Assembly (NCBI RefSeq): GCF_008254045.1
Contig: NZ_CP042425.1
Location: 8,012,163 to 8,076,162, forward strand
Direction: 5' to 3'
From: Limnoglobus roseus
GTDB taxonomy: Bacteria; Planctomycetota; Planctomycetia; Gemmatales; Gemmataceae
Length of the DNA stretch: 64,000 bases
The notes beneath the pieces were generated by a model. It searched no databases, was not told the DNA's origin, and worked only from the letters and a program-made list of their open reading frames with translations. This document shows, piece by piece, positions 8,008-16,712 of the stretch. Made by a program: the position numbers and the translations under genes. How positions within the stretch are numbered: the stretch's first letter is position 1; every line of letters starts with the position of its first letter.

Positions 8008-8505
8008 TCAGACTTGCTTGTACGCCGACATCGGCGGCGGGGGCGGCGGGAAGGTCGAGCCCTTGGCGACCAGGACACCGCCGCCGTACGGATCGGTTCT
8101 CGAACCAGACCCGCACGGGCCGGACGTGCAACAGTTCGCTCCGCCGACGGCCGCGTTGAGCCCGAAGCAGAATACGGAGAGGACGTTGATGCACACACCA
8201 TCCACGTCCATTTCGAACGCGGCCACAGTGATGGCCGCCCCCGGCGCGGTCGAACTCGAAGCGCAACCCAGACCGCTAGCGCACCACTGACCGGAGGAAA
8301 GGGCGACGGGCGAGGCCGTGCTCGCATCCGATGCGGGGGGGGTAACGCTCCCGGAATAGGTTCTCACCCTCACTCCGGTCACGTTCGAAGAAGAAATCGC
8401 ACCGTGCGCGCAGATCGCCCCCGATCCGGAACCACTGCCGAAACCGCCTCCTCCGCCAGATTGGGCGGCCACGGAGGAACCTGCGGTCGGGCAATTGATG
8501 GGCAT
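8008..8505 (-). CDS. Small Gly/Ser/Cys-rich protein of unknown function
   Basis: I recognise no family. The 165-residue product has a strong AAGGAG ribosome-binding site five bases before its ATG, and its start lies just past the kinase stop codon, so it is translated. It has a glycine/serine run at residues 16-30, nine cysteines (5, 32, 75, 81, 105, 113, 125, 126, 131) including a CC pair followed by TSGPCGSGS, a hydrophobic stretch near 90-120, and a six-proline run at 153-158 before the tail MSAYKQV. No signal peptide is evident. It lies between a membrane kinase and a glycosyltransferase-methyltransferase fusion, so it could be a substrate of either; that is inference. Confidence 0.75.
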   Translation of the reverse strand: MPINCPTAGSSVAAQSGGGGGFGSGSGSGAICAHGAISSSNVTGVRVRTYSGSVTPPASDASTASPVALSSGQWCASGLGCASSSTAPGAAITVAAFEMDVDGVCINVLSVFCFGLNAAVGGANCCTSGPCGSGSRTDPYGGGVLVAKGSTFPPPPPPMSAYKQV

Positions 8506-8514
8506 GTCAACTCC

Positions 8515-10500
8515 TTATCGGGTGAGCAATAGCTCGGCGGAAACGAGAGTGGCGGCGCAATTCTGAGCGTATAAACCGAATTCCCCCGCGTAGGGGATCT
8601 TCAACCCTGCGAGCTTTGGCATGGTGCGAATTGGCTTCTGGATCACCCCATCCCACAAGACCTCGTGCACCGAATCGCCGAGAACGCGAACTTCCAACGT
8701 GTGATCCTCCACCTCTACGGGAGGGATGGGGGCCGATGCGAACCCTATCTCCTGGCTAGTCGAGTTCCGGTTGGGGAACCGGGTGATGATATGCTTCTCT
8801 CGGTGGAGAATGGCGTCCCGCGGGAGTCCCTTCGGCCCCTGCCGCATTTCAATCGTCTCGCAGACGATCTCGCCGGGTTGCCCGCCAGTCTGCCCGCCGT
8901 AGAAGACACCGACGTTTCCCGTCCACGGGTTCTGCCGCAAAATGAACTTCAACGTGTAGTTCGGCTGATCGACCCGGCCGAGCGAAATCATGGCCGGCTT
9001 GATTGTCTGCACGCCCAGCTGCTTCGCGTCGGGGTCGAACCAACGGTGCCCCCGCTGGAATGGGTCTTCCCAATGAAACGCCGGCGGTTCGAAGCCGGGC
9101 TTGCGGTCCAAGAGATCGAACCACTTTCCCACTACCGGGCCTTCGGGCAGGGTGTTCGCGACGGCTTGAGGGATGGGCGATGCCCATTTCAAATACCCGG
9201 CCCACCACGCGCCCGCCACGGCGATCAACAGCGCGAACGGCAAGAGCGGGACCAACCGACGGCGGAAGCCGGGCGTTTGGGACTTTACTTTCGGCTTGCG
9301 GGTCGTTTGCTTGCGCGTCGCAATCGGCGACGGCAGCGGGGTGCCCGTTTGCGCCTGGCTCCTGAGCCGGAAGCTGGTCGCGCGGAGTTGTGTGAGGTCG
9401 GTTTCGGCCGCCAATGGGGTCAGTTCGCACGCCAAATCCGCCGGCGTCTGGGGCCGCTCCGTCGGATCCTTCGCGAGCAGTCGGGCCAGCAATTCATCGA
9501 CCGCGTTCGCCTCGTCCCGCGGGAGGTCCGGGCGAACGTCGGCCAGCCGCTTGGGCAACTCACGTAGCAAGACATCGGAGTCGGTCGAGTCGATCGGCGG
9601 GCGGCCCGTGAGCAGGTAGTAAAGGGTGCAGCCGAGGCTGTAGAGGTCGGCCCGAATGTCGATGGCGTGCGAGTCCCGCCACTGCTCGGGGGCCATGTAC
9701 GGGGGCGTGCCCATCACCTGACCGTTCCAGGTCAAGCCCTCGGACAACGGGCGGGCGTGGAGGAAGAAAGCCAGGCCGAGGTCGAGGACTTTCACACCCC
9801 CGTCGGTGGTGAGCATCAAATTGTGCGGTTTGATGTCGCGGTGAACCAGACCGTGCTCGTGGGCGTGCTGCAATCCCAGGGCGGCCTGCCGGATGATTTC
9901 GCAGGCATCGGCGACGGGCAACGGCCCCGCTTCGCGGACCAACTTCGCCAGGTCGACGCCGTCGATCAGTTCCATGACGAGGTAGTGCCGGCCCTCACTC
10001 TCGCCAGCGTCGGTGGCGCGAACAATGTTCGGGTGGTTCAACTGCCCGATCACTTCCATCTCGCGGTTGAAGCGGCCGACGGCTTGGTGGTTCGAGCCTT
10101 GCGCTTCCGGGAGGATCTTGATCGCGAACCACTTCCGCAGGCGGATGTGTTCCGCCCGGTAGACTTCCCCCATACCCCCCTGCCCGATGTGCTCCCCGAG
10201 GCGGTACGTCCCGATGAACATTCGTTTGGCGGCCGGCAGGAAGGCGATCGTGTGGGCCAATCCACCGGGGGGATTGCCCGCCAGCGGGCGCAGCTCCCCC
10301 GCACCGGCGACCGGACCAGTGACGCCGTTCGCAGCGTCCGCGTCGGATTGGACTTTCTGGACGATCGCGGTGCAACTGTCACAGTGCGACAAGTGCACGG
10401 CAATTGACTGACGATGAAGGGGTTCGAGATGCCCGTGAAGGAATGCCTGGAGGATATTCAACTTCGGGCACGAATTGGGCAGTGTTCGCTCGGTGTTCAT
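8515..10500 (-). CDS. Transmembrane Ser/Thr protein kinase (Hanks type)
   Basis: The 661-residue protein has, in order: a zinc-finger-like N-terminus as in anti-sigma factors (H36, C40, C43); a protein kinase domain at about 98-360 with the glycine loop GQGGMG (106-111), Lys128, HRD (220-222) with Asn227, DLG (240-242, replacing DFG) and the GTPPYMAPE activation segment; a membrane span at about 417-438; and an outer domain of about 200 residues resembling the jelly-roll DUF1080 family (FYGGQTGGQPGEIVCETIEM). All catalytic residues are present, so it should be active. I choose the ATG at 10500 because AGGAAGG is five bases upstream; an in-frame GTG at 10506 overlaps that site. It is first in a four-gene minus-strand run. 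Confidence 0.93.
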   Translation of the reverse strand: MNTERTLPNSCPKLNILQAFLHGHLEPLHRQSIAVHLSHCDSCTAIVQKVQSDADAANGVTGPVAGAGELRPLAGNPPGGLAHTIAFLPAAKRMFIGTYRLGEHIGQGGMGEVYRAEHIRLRKWFAIKILPEAQGSNHQAVGRFNREMEVIGQLNHPNIVRATDAGESEGRHYLVMELIDGVDLAKLVREAGPLPVADACEIIRQAALGLQHAHEHGLVHRDIKPHNLMLTTDGGVKVLDLGLAFFLHARPLSEGLTWNGQVMGTPPYMAPEQWRDSHAIDIRADLYSLGCTLYYLLTGRPPIDSTDSDVLLRELPKRLADVRPDLPRDEANAVDELLARLLAKDPTERPQTPADLACELTPLAAETDLTQLRATSFRLRSQAQTGTPLPSPIATRKQTTRKPKVKSQTPGFRRRLVPLLPFALLIAVAGAWWAGYLKWASPIPQAVANTLPEGPVVGKWFDLLDRKPGFEPPAFHWEDPFQRGHRWFDPDAKQLGVQTIKPAMISLGRVDQPNYTLKFILRQNPWTGNVGVFYGGQTGGQPGEIVCETIEMRQGPKGLPRDAILHREKHIITRFPNRNSTSQEIGFASAPIPPVEVEDHTLEVRVLGDSVHEVLWDGVIQKPIRTMPKLAGLKIPYAGEFGLYAQNCAATLVSAELLLTR

Positions 10501-10714
10501 GGGCACCTTCCTGTTCCTTCACAGGCACGGGGTTGTCCGGTCACTCGCCCCACCCTCGCCACGGCATCTCAGGAGAGGAAAGATACCGTGGCGTTCATCC
10601 GCACCATCAGGCCTGCCAAGCTCATACTAACGCTAGCACCATCTTCGGGAAGGTTGATTTGTCCAATGTCAGCGAGATTCTCACGCGGTATTCAGGCCTT
10701 CCTCCCGGTTCCCG

Positions 10715-11827
10715 TCATCCCATCAGGGTGCGGAACTCTTCGAACAAGTAACTGCTGTCGTGCGGCCCGGCGGCCGCCTCGGGGTGGTATTGCACGCTGA
10801 AGACCGGCATGTCCTCGGCCCGCATCCCTTCGAGCGTCTGATCGTTCAGGTTCAGGTGCGTGGGCAAGACGTTCGACGGCAGCGTCGCAGGGTCCACCGT
10901 GAACCCGTGGTTCTGGGTGGTGATCTCGACGGCCCCGGTGGCGACATTCATGACCGGCTGGTTGGCCCCGCGGTGGCCGAACTTCAGTTTGAAGGTCTTC
11001 GCCCCGTACGCCAGGCCGAGGAGTTGGTGGCCCAGGCAGATGCCGAACATCGGCTTCTTGCCGAGCAAGTCCTTCACCGTCTGGATGGCGTACCCGACAG
11101 CTGCCGGGTCGCCGGGGCCGTTGCTGAGGAAAATGCCGTCCGGGTTGTGCGAGAGAACGTCTTCCGCCGTGGCCGTACCGGGCACAACCGTCACGCGGCA
11201 GCCGACCTGCGTCAAGCAGCGGAGGATGTTCCACTTCATGCCGTAGTCGATGGCCACCACGTGCTTTTCGGCCGCCCGTGTCGGCAGGACGTGTTCGCAG
11301 AACGGCCCGAAGCCCTTGCTCCAGTTGAACGCCTTGTCGGGCACTACTTCCCGCACGAGGTCACGGCCTTCCATGCCAGGAAATGCCTTCGCCTTGGCCA
11401 GCAGCGACGCATCGTCGAGGTCGGCGGTGGAAACGATGCCGTTCATCGCGCCGCGGGCCCGCAACCGGCGGACCAGCGCCCGCGTGTCAATGCCCTCGAT
11501 GCCGACGACGTTGTAGGCGTTCAGGTACGTGTCCAGGTCGCGGTGGCTTCGGAAGTTGCTCGGCACTTTCGTCAGTTCGCGGACGACGAACCCTTGCACC
11601 TGCACGCCCAGCGATTCCGCGTCCTCGCTCGTCGTGCCGTAGTTGCCGATGAGCGGGTAAGTCATGGTGACGATCTGCCCCTTATAGCTGGGGTCGGTCA
11701 GCACTTCCTGATAGCCGGTCATCGACGTGTTGAAGACGACTTCGCCCAGTTTCTCGCCGTGCGCGCCGAAGGCCCGGCCGGTAAAAATCGTGCCGTCCTC
11801 AAGGACGAGTTTCGCGATCTTTGTCAT
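10715..11827 (-). CDS. carA: Carbamoyl-phosphate synthase small subunit
   Basis: This subunit hydrolyses glutamine and passes ammonia to CarB for carbamoyl phosphate synthesis, which feeds pyrimidine and arginine pathways. The 370-residue protein has the N-terminal CPSase domain ([22 protein letters not shown]) and a C-terminal class I glutamine amidotransferase with SNGPGDP near 235, nucleophile Cys264 in [12 protein letters not shown], and His348 and Glu350 in YHPEA. Length matches the family. carB is not next to it in this window. The 214-bp gap to the kinase downstream shows no clear terminator. Confidence 0.97.
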   Translation of the reverse strand: MTKIAKLVLEDGTIFTGRAFGAHGEKLGEVVFNTSMTGYQEVLTDPSYKGQIVTMTYPLIGNYGTTSEDAESLGVQVQGFVVRELTKVPSNFRSHRDLDTYLNAYNVVGIEGIDTRALVRRLRARGAMNGIVSTADLDDASLLAKAKAFPGMEGRDLVREVVPDKAFNWSKGFGPFCEHVLPTRAAEKHVVAIDYGMKWNILRCLTQVGCRVTVVPGTATAEDVLSHNPDGIFLSNGPGDPAAVGYAIQTVKDLLGKKPMFGICLGHQLLGLAYGAKTFKLKFGHRGANQPVMNVATGAVEITTQNHGFTVDPATLPSNVLPTHLNLNDQTLEGMRAEDMPVFSVQYHPEAAAGPHDSSYLFEEFRTLMG

Positions 11828-12231
11828 CGTGTCTCGGAAGGTTAGGAGTGATCCCGCGCAAACAGGGTTATCTTAGGAGATCGAGCCCCGGCAGAAAGAG
11901 CCACCCCGGCAGAAGTGCCGGATATTCGGTGACACGGGATCACGGCCCCGTCGGCGGATGAGTTGAAAGCCTCAGAATCCTCAAAATTCCAACAGGCGGG
12001 GGCCGGCACGCCCAACACAGCCCATCCGAACCGACTGCCGGCGGCGGTTCTACAGCCTGCCCTCTCAATTCAGCTACTCCAACAGGTAGTGCCCGCCCGA
12101 TATTTCACGGCTTCCCATCCTTCCGTGTTCGACTACCTGCTTGGGCTTGCCGAGTTTTCGGGGAATGGGTAGCTTTCTTTCCCACTCTACCACCAGGGTG
12201 GGGACTGTTGTTGGCTTTGTGAGGGTTGGCC
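11828..12231. other. 404-bp divergent intergenic region between carA and lpxD
   Basis: This region separates two divergently read genes and so must hold the promoters of both. I see no coding sequence, tRNA or convincing -35/-10 pair. It contains an 11-base direct repeat, CCCCGGCAGAA, at 11886 and 11904; the second copy forms a hairpin at 11906-11921 (CCGGCA / TGCCGG, loop GAAG). The right half (about 11960-12180) is less GC-rich than its surroundings. A carA-leader control structure is possible but nothing in the sequence proves it. Confidence 0.5.
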
Positions 12232-13281
12232 GTGAGTTTGACCGTTCGTCAAATGGCGGCGTTGGTCGCGGGAGAAGTCGTCGGCAACGGCGACGCCGAG
12301 ATCGTCGACGCCCGCCCGCTGACCGACGCGAAACCCGGGCACATCACGTTCGTCGAGGACGACCGTTACCTCGATGCGTGGCACCATTCGCCCGCCTCGG
12401 CCGCCCTCGTGCTGCCGCACGTGCCCGTCAACGGTCGCCCGCTCATCAAGGTTCTCGACCCGCTGATGGCCTTCGTGTCGATCGTCAAACACCTGCGCGG
12501 GAACTCGCCGGCCGCCACCAGTTCGATCCACCCGAGCGCCCAGATTCACCCGACAGCGGTCATCGGAACTGACGCTGAGATCGGCCCGTTCGTCGTCGTG
12601 GAAGCCGGGTGCGTGATCGGGGCCCGGGCGACACTGCTAGCGGGGGCAACGATCGGGAAGAACTGCCGCCTCGGCGACGACGTGACCCTGCACCCCCACG
12701 CGGTGCTGTACGACACCACCGTCATCGGCAACCGAGTCACGATCCACGCCAACTGTGTCCTCGGGGCGGACGGTTTCGGATACCGCACGCAGGGCGGCCG
12801 GCACGTGAAGGTGCCGCAACTCGGGTACGTGGAAATCGCCGACGACGTGGAAATCGGTGCGTGTACGACGATCGACCGCGGCACCTTTGGCCCGACGCGG
12901 GTCGGCCAAGGAACGAAGATCGACAACCTCGTGATGATCGCGCACAACTGCCAGATCGGCCGGCACAACCTGCTCGTCAGTCAGGTCGGCATTGCCGGGT
13001 CCACGACCACGGGCGATTACGTCGTCATGGCCGGGCAGGTCGGCATCGCCGACCACCTGCACGTCGGCGACCGAGCCATCCTCGGGGCGAAGGCAGGCGT
13101 TCACAAGGACGTCCCGCCCGATTCGCGGATGCTCGGCGCCCCGGCGACGCCGGACCGCGAGCAAATGCGGATCATGATGAGCCTCGAAAAGCTGCCCGAA
13201 CTCCGACGGGATTTGCGGAAGATCAAGCAAATGCTCGGCCTGCCGACGAAAGCCGAGGGCAAGGGGGAGACGAAGGAATGA
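12232..13281 (+). CDS. lpxD: UDP-3-O-acylglucosamine N-acyltransferase
   Basis: LpxD adds the N-linked 3-hydroxyacyl chain to UDP-3-O-acyl-glucosamine, the third step of lipid A synthesis. The N-terminal domain (LTVRQMAALVAGEVVGNGD, PGHITFVED) is the LpxD-specific uridine-binding domain, and the rest is a left-handed beta-helix of hexapeptide repeats with the signature ADGFGY, TTIDRGTFG and the catalytic His238 in IAHNCQIG. I choose the GTG at 12232 (349 residues) because GAGGG lies six bases upstream; a TTG at 12226 would sit directly against that site. It overlaps lpxI by four bases. The usual neighbours fabZ and lpxA are not here. Confidence 0.96.
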   Translation: MSLTVRQMAALVAGEVVGNGDAEIVDARPLTDAKPGHITFVEDDRYLDAWHHSPASAALVLPHVPVNGRPLIKVLDPLMAFVSIVKHLRGNSPAATSSIHPSAQIHPTAVIGTDAEIGPFVVVEAGCVIGARATLLAGATIGKNCRLGDDVTLHPHAVLYDTTVIGNRVTIHANCVLGADGFGYRTQGGRHVKVPQLGYVEIADDVEIGACTTIDRGTFGPTRVGQGTKIDNLVMIAHNCQIGRHNLLVSQVGIAGSTTTGDYVVMAGQVGIADHLHVGDRAILGAKAGVHKDVPPDSRMLGAPATPDREQMRIMMSLEKLPELRRDLRKIKQMLGLPTKAEGKGETKE

Positions 13282-14186
13282 TGGCGGTTCAGCCGGCGGC
13301 GTTCGCCGGGTCCACCCCTACCGGGCGGATCGCCCCGGTGGGGTTGCTGGCCTGTGCCGGACGGTTCCCGATTGTCATTGCCGAGAAAGCCCGCGAGTGC
13401 GGCATTCCCGTCGTCTGTGTCGGCGTCGCTGGGATGGCTGACCCGGCCCTGAAGACCATCTGCCACGAGTACCACTCACTTCGGCGGATGTCGATGAACT
13501 TCATCAGCCGCCGGTTCGTCCGCGGCGGCGTGACCCGGTGGGCGATGGCCGGGAAATTCCACAAGCACGTCCTCTTCCAACCGTGGCGGTGGCTGCAAAT
13601 GATGCCGGACTGGCGGATGGCCCGCTTCTGGTACTCCCGCACCCGCTCCGACAACAAAGACGACTCGATCCTTCTCGGCTTTATCAGCGAGTTGCGGAAG
13701 GACGGCCTAGAGTGCGTGTCCGCCCTGGAACTTTGCCCGGAGTTGCTCGTGTCCCACGGCCTACTCACCCGCCGCCGCCCGACCGCGGCCGAAGAACGTG
13801 ACATTCAGTTCGGGTGGTCGCTCGCCAAACAGATGGGCGCGCTCGACGTGGGCCAGAGCGTGATGGTCCGCGAGCGGGCCGTGCTGGCGGTCGAGGCCAT
13901 CGAGGGCACCGACCTGGCCATCCGGCGGGCCGGCGAACTGTGCGGGAAGAACCACTTCGTCGTGGTGAAAGTCGCCAAGCCGCGGCAGGACATGCGGTTC
14001 GACGTGCCGACCGTTGGCGTGACGACCATCGAGACGATGCGAGCCGCCGGGGCAACGGTGTTGGCCGTGGAAGCCGGCAAAACGATTCTGCTCGATCAAG
14101 ACCGCACGATCGCCCTCGCCGACCGCTACGGCATCACCATTACGGCCGTTCAGGACGATCAGGTCGCAGGGTCGACGACGCCCTGA
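13278..14186 (+). CDS. lpxI: UDP-2,3-diacylglucosamine diphosphatase, LpxI type
   Basis: LpxI hydrolyses UDP-2,3-diacylglucosamine to lipid X and replaces LpxH in many bacteria. The 302-residue product has the DUF1009 family layout: an N-terminal domain starting VGLLACAGRFPIVIAEKAREC, the VRGGVTRWAMAGK segment with the family's hydrophobic GKF motif, and a C-terminal domain with DVGQSVMVRERAVLAVEAIEGTD and a KPRQDMRFDVPTVGV segment. The start overlaps the lpxD stop (ATGA), a sign of translational coupling. The pairing of lpxD with lpxI indicates consecutive handling of lipid A intermediates. Confidence 0.93.
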   Translation: MMAVQPAAFAGSTPTGRIAPVGLLACAGRFPIVIAEKARECGIPVVCVGVAGMADPALKTICHEYHSLRRMSMNFISRRFVRGGVTRWAMAGKFHKHVLFQPWRWLQMMPDWRMARFWYSRTRSDNKDDSILLGFISELRKDGLECVSALELCPELLVSHGLLTRRRPTAAEERDIQFGWSLAKQMGALDVGQSVMVRERAVLAVEAIEGTDLAIRRAGELCGKNHFVVVKVAKPRQDMRFDVPTVGVTTIETMRAAGATVLAVEAGKTILLDQDRTIALADRYGITITAVQDDQVAGSTTP

Positions 14187-14279
14187 AATTCTGCCGGAAG
14201 TTTCGGCCCCCACTCGCACATCCGATACGGGTGGAGTATGATGCTGCCTTAGCAGAGATTCCCTCCGCCCCGGCCAACT

Positions 14280-15746
14280 ATGGGTTCGATGAACTTTCAC
14301 CTGCCCAACCCCCTGCCCGCCGGGGGCCGGTCCGCCGTTGAACGAGTCCAGTTCACGGGCGGCTACGATCGAACGCCGTTCCCGACGGAGGCGAAGCTCT
14401 CCCCCGCCGCCCTTCAACTGACGAAATCGCAGCAGGAGAGTTGCGCGGTCACGATCCCCTGGCCGGTCGAGACGTTCGGCTCTCCGGTCACGTCCACAGC
14501 GACCCTCCGGGAACGGCCCGAGTCGTACGATCTGCTCGTCGAGTTGGCCCGCGGGAAGTTGAACCAACTCCGCAACGCCATCGCCGAGTTGGAAGCCCAG
14601 GGCTTGAGCCCGGCCCCCGAAGTGATGGCCGCGGCCAAGAGCGCGACGCAAGCCTTCGTGACGGCGGTGCTGAACCCGGGCACGGCCCAGTCGGCCGCCG
14701 ACGCTGGGCAAACGATCCGCCACTGCTACGTCAGTTCCGACGCCCTGATGCGGCAGTTCACCGGCACCGCCATCCAACTCCGCACCCAGGGCCAGCGGCG
14801 AATCCCCACCCGGTGGGGTTGCCGGATTCAGTCGGTTCCCAACGCGGCCGAGACGGCGCTTTTCAAGGCCGCGTTCACGAGCGTGGTCGTGGTCCCGAAT
14901 TGGGCCGAGATCGAAATCGCCTCGACGAATTTCGACTGGCGGAATCTTGACGCGATGGTCGACTGGGCTATCGCCAACAACTACCAGCCGACCATCGGCC
15001 CCCTCATCGACTTCGGCGAACCGCTGCCCGGGTGGCTCGACGGCTGGGAGGGCGAACTGCCGAGCCTCGCCGCGTTCTTCTGCGACTTCATCGAGTCGGT
15101 CGTTCACCGCTACCAGGACCGCGTCAAGAACTGGGTGCTTTGCTCCGGCTTCAACCACTGGAACCGCTACGGCGTCAGCGAGGACGACCGCCTGCGGCTC
15201 GTGGGGCGGATGCTCGAACTCGCCCGTACGACCGACGTGGACGCCCGCTGGGTGATCGGCCTGACGCAGCCGTGGGGCGACTACCTCGGCGGCGACGATC
15301 ACAGTTATTCGCCACTGGTGTTCAGCGACACGCTCCTCCGCAGCGGTCTGTCGGTCAACGGCTTCGAACTCGAACTGTTCGCCGGGAACGACGACCGGGC
15401 AAGTCTGCTGCGGGACGGCCTCGACACCGTCCGGTTGCTCGATCTGTTCGGCCTGCTCGGGGTACCGCTCGACGTGGTCGCACGGCACCCCGGTCGGGCG
15501 AAGGCGAGCGACTCTCAGAAAGCGGGCGACTTGTCGAAGTGCTGGCGGTCGTCGGACGGCGAACCGGCGCAGTCCGAGTGGGGCGATTGGGTGTCGAAGC
15601 TCTGCCTGAGTTACGCCCACATCCGGTCGTTCACGTGGGCCGCGTGGACGGACACGGCCGACGACGCACTCGGACTGGTGACAGCCGACGGCCGGCCGAA
15701 GCCCCTTCTACGCGCCTTACAAGCCCGCCGCGAGCAATGCCTCTGA
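14280..15746 (+). CDS. GH10-like TIM-barrel protein, probably not a canonical xylanase
   Basis: The 488-residue protein resembles a glycoside hydrolase family 10 barrel in its C-terminal 300 residues: FDWRNLDAMVDWAIANNYQP followed by LPGWLDGW (compare the GH10 helper strand ending in P-x-W) and KNWVLCSGFNHWNRYG at the strand that normally ends in the acid/base Asn-Glu pair. Here that pair is replaced by Gly-Phe. A later strand, NGFELELFAG, stands where the nucleophile Glu strand is expected. The N-terminal 170 residues are unlike known domains. It has no signal peptide. The ATG at 14280 lacks a good Shine-Dalgarno; an ATG at 14289 is an alternative. Its neighbours are lpxI (93 bp upstream) and a transporter gene overlapping its end. 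Confidence 0.65.
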   Translation: MGSMNFHLPNPLPAGGRSAVERVQFTGGYDRTPFPTEAKLSPAALQLTKSQQESCAVTIPWPVETFGSPVTSTATLRERPESYDLLVELARGKLNQLRNAIAELEAQGLSPAPEVMAAAKSATQAFVTAVLNPGTAQSAADAGQTIRHCYVSSDALMRQFTGTAIQLRTQGQRRIPTRWGCRIQSVPNAAETALFKAAFTSVVVVPNWAEIEIASTNFDWRNLDAMVDWAIANNYQPTIGPLIDFGEPLPGWLDGWEGELPSLAAFFCDFIESVVHRYQDRVKNWVLCSGFNHWNRYGVSEDDRLRLVGRMLELARTTDVDARWVIGLTQPWGDYLGGDDHSYSPLVFSDTLLRSGLSVNGFELELFAGNDDRASLLRDGLDTVRLLDLFGLLGVPLDVVARHPGRAKASDSQKAGDLSKCWRSSDGEPAQSEWGDWVSKLCLSYAHIRSFTWAAWTDTADDALGLVTADGRPKPLLRALQARREQCL

Positions 15747-16693
15747 CGCTCACGCCGCGTCAGTCGGCCCGGCTTACGATCATCCTCGTGGCCGTCCTCT
15801 GGAGTACCGGCAGCCTGTTCATGCGGTTGCTGCAACAGCCGACCGCCTTGGAGTTGGACGAACCGCACCTGTCGCCCATTCAGATCGCCTTCTACCGCTC
15901 GCTCTTTGCCGGGTTGTGCCTCCTGCCGTTGATCCGCCCGCGAGACTGCCGCGTGCGGCCGGCGATGGGGTTACTGGTCGTCACGTTCGCGGTGATGAGT
16001 GCCCTGTACCTGACGGCGCTCGGGAGTGGTTCGGCCGCGAACGCCATCCTGTTGCAGAACACGTCGCCCGTGTGGGTTTACTTCCTCGGCATCTGGTTCC
16101 TCGGCGAACGAGCCGACCGCCGATCGCTCGCGGCCGTCCTCATCGGCCTCCTCGGGGCGGTCGTCATCGTGGGCGGCAACTGGCCCCGTGAGGAACAGGG
16201 AGTCGCGGCGGCCACGCAGATCGAGTTGCTTTTAATGGGCCTCGGCAGCGGCTTCACCTATGCCGGCGTCGTGCTGATCTTGCGATCCCTGCGGAACGAA
16301 TCGCCCGCGTGGCTGACGATGCTCAACCTCCTCGGCACGGCCGCGATGATGGGGTTGTTCTTCGCCTGCAAACTCGGTCTCGACGGCTTCTGGACCTGGG
16401 TCACGGCCCCGTCGGGCAAACAACTGGCGTTCCTCGCGTTCTTCGGGTGCGTTCAACTCGCGGTCCCCTACGTCCTCTTCGCCCGGAGTTTGAAAACGGT
16501 CAGCCCGAACGAGGCGAGCATCATCACGCTCCTCGAACCCGTGCTGAACCCGGTGTGGGCGTACTTGATCGCCCCGGACCGCGAAACGCCGACGGACTGG
16601 ACGCTCATCGGCGGCGGCCTATTGTTGGCCGCCCTCGTCTGGCGGTACGCCCCGCGGCCGGCGGCAGTTGCTAAACTTGAAGCAGAGCCGTGA
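15737..16693 (+). CDS. EamA-family (DMT) transporter
   Basis: This 318-residue membrane protein has about ten hydrophobic helices in two EamA halves typical of the drug/metabolite transporter superfamily. The first half starts LTIILVAVLWSTGSLFMRLL and contains ANAILLQNTSPVWVYFLGIWFLGERADRR; the second includes YVLFARSLKTVSPNEASIITLLEPVLNPVWAYL. These repeat-end motifs are diagnostic. Substrate cannot be told from sequence. The ATG at 15737 overlaps the end of the GH10-like gene by 10 bases, so translational coupling is likely, and the next gene starts 19 bp on. Confidence 0.9.
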   Translation: MPLTLTPRQSARLTIILVAVLWSTGSLFMRLLQQPTALELDEPHLSPIQIAFYRSLFAGLCLLPLIRPRDCRVRPAMGLLVVTFAVMSALYLTALGSGSAANAILLQNTSPVWVYFLGIWFLGERADRRSLAAVLIGLLGAVVIVGGNWPREEQGVAAATQIELLLMGLGSGFTYAGVVLILRSLRNESPAWLTMLNLLGTAAMMGLFFACKLGLDGFWTWVTAPSGKQLAFLAFFGCVQLAVPYVLFARSLKTVSPNEASIITLLEPVLNPVWAYLIAPDRETPTDWTLIGGGLLLAALVWRYAPRPAAVAKLEAEP

Positions 16694-16712
16694 CGCCCGT
16701 GGGTGACAACTC

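Noticed and set aside
11828-12231. Possible tRNA or riboswitch in the carA-lpxD gap
   Set aside because: I found no tRNA T-loop or acceptor pairing, and no known riboswitch core; only a direct repeat and one short hairpin.
13761-15620. 619-codon minus-strand frame antisense to lpxI and the GH10-like gene
   Set aside because: Its product lacks any domain, is rich in Arg/Gly/His, and overlaps two well-supported plus-strand genes.
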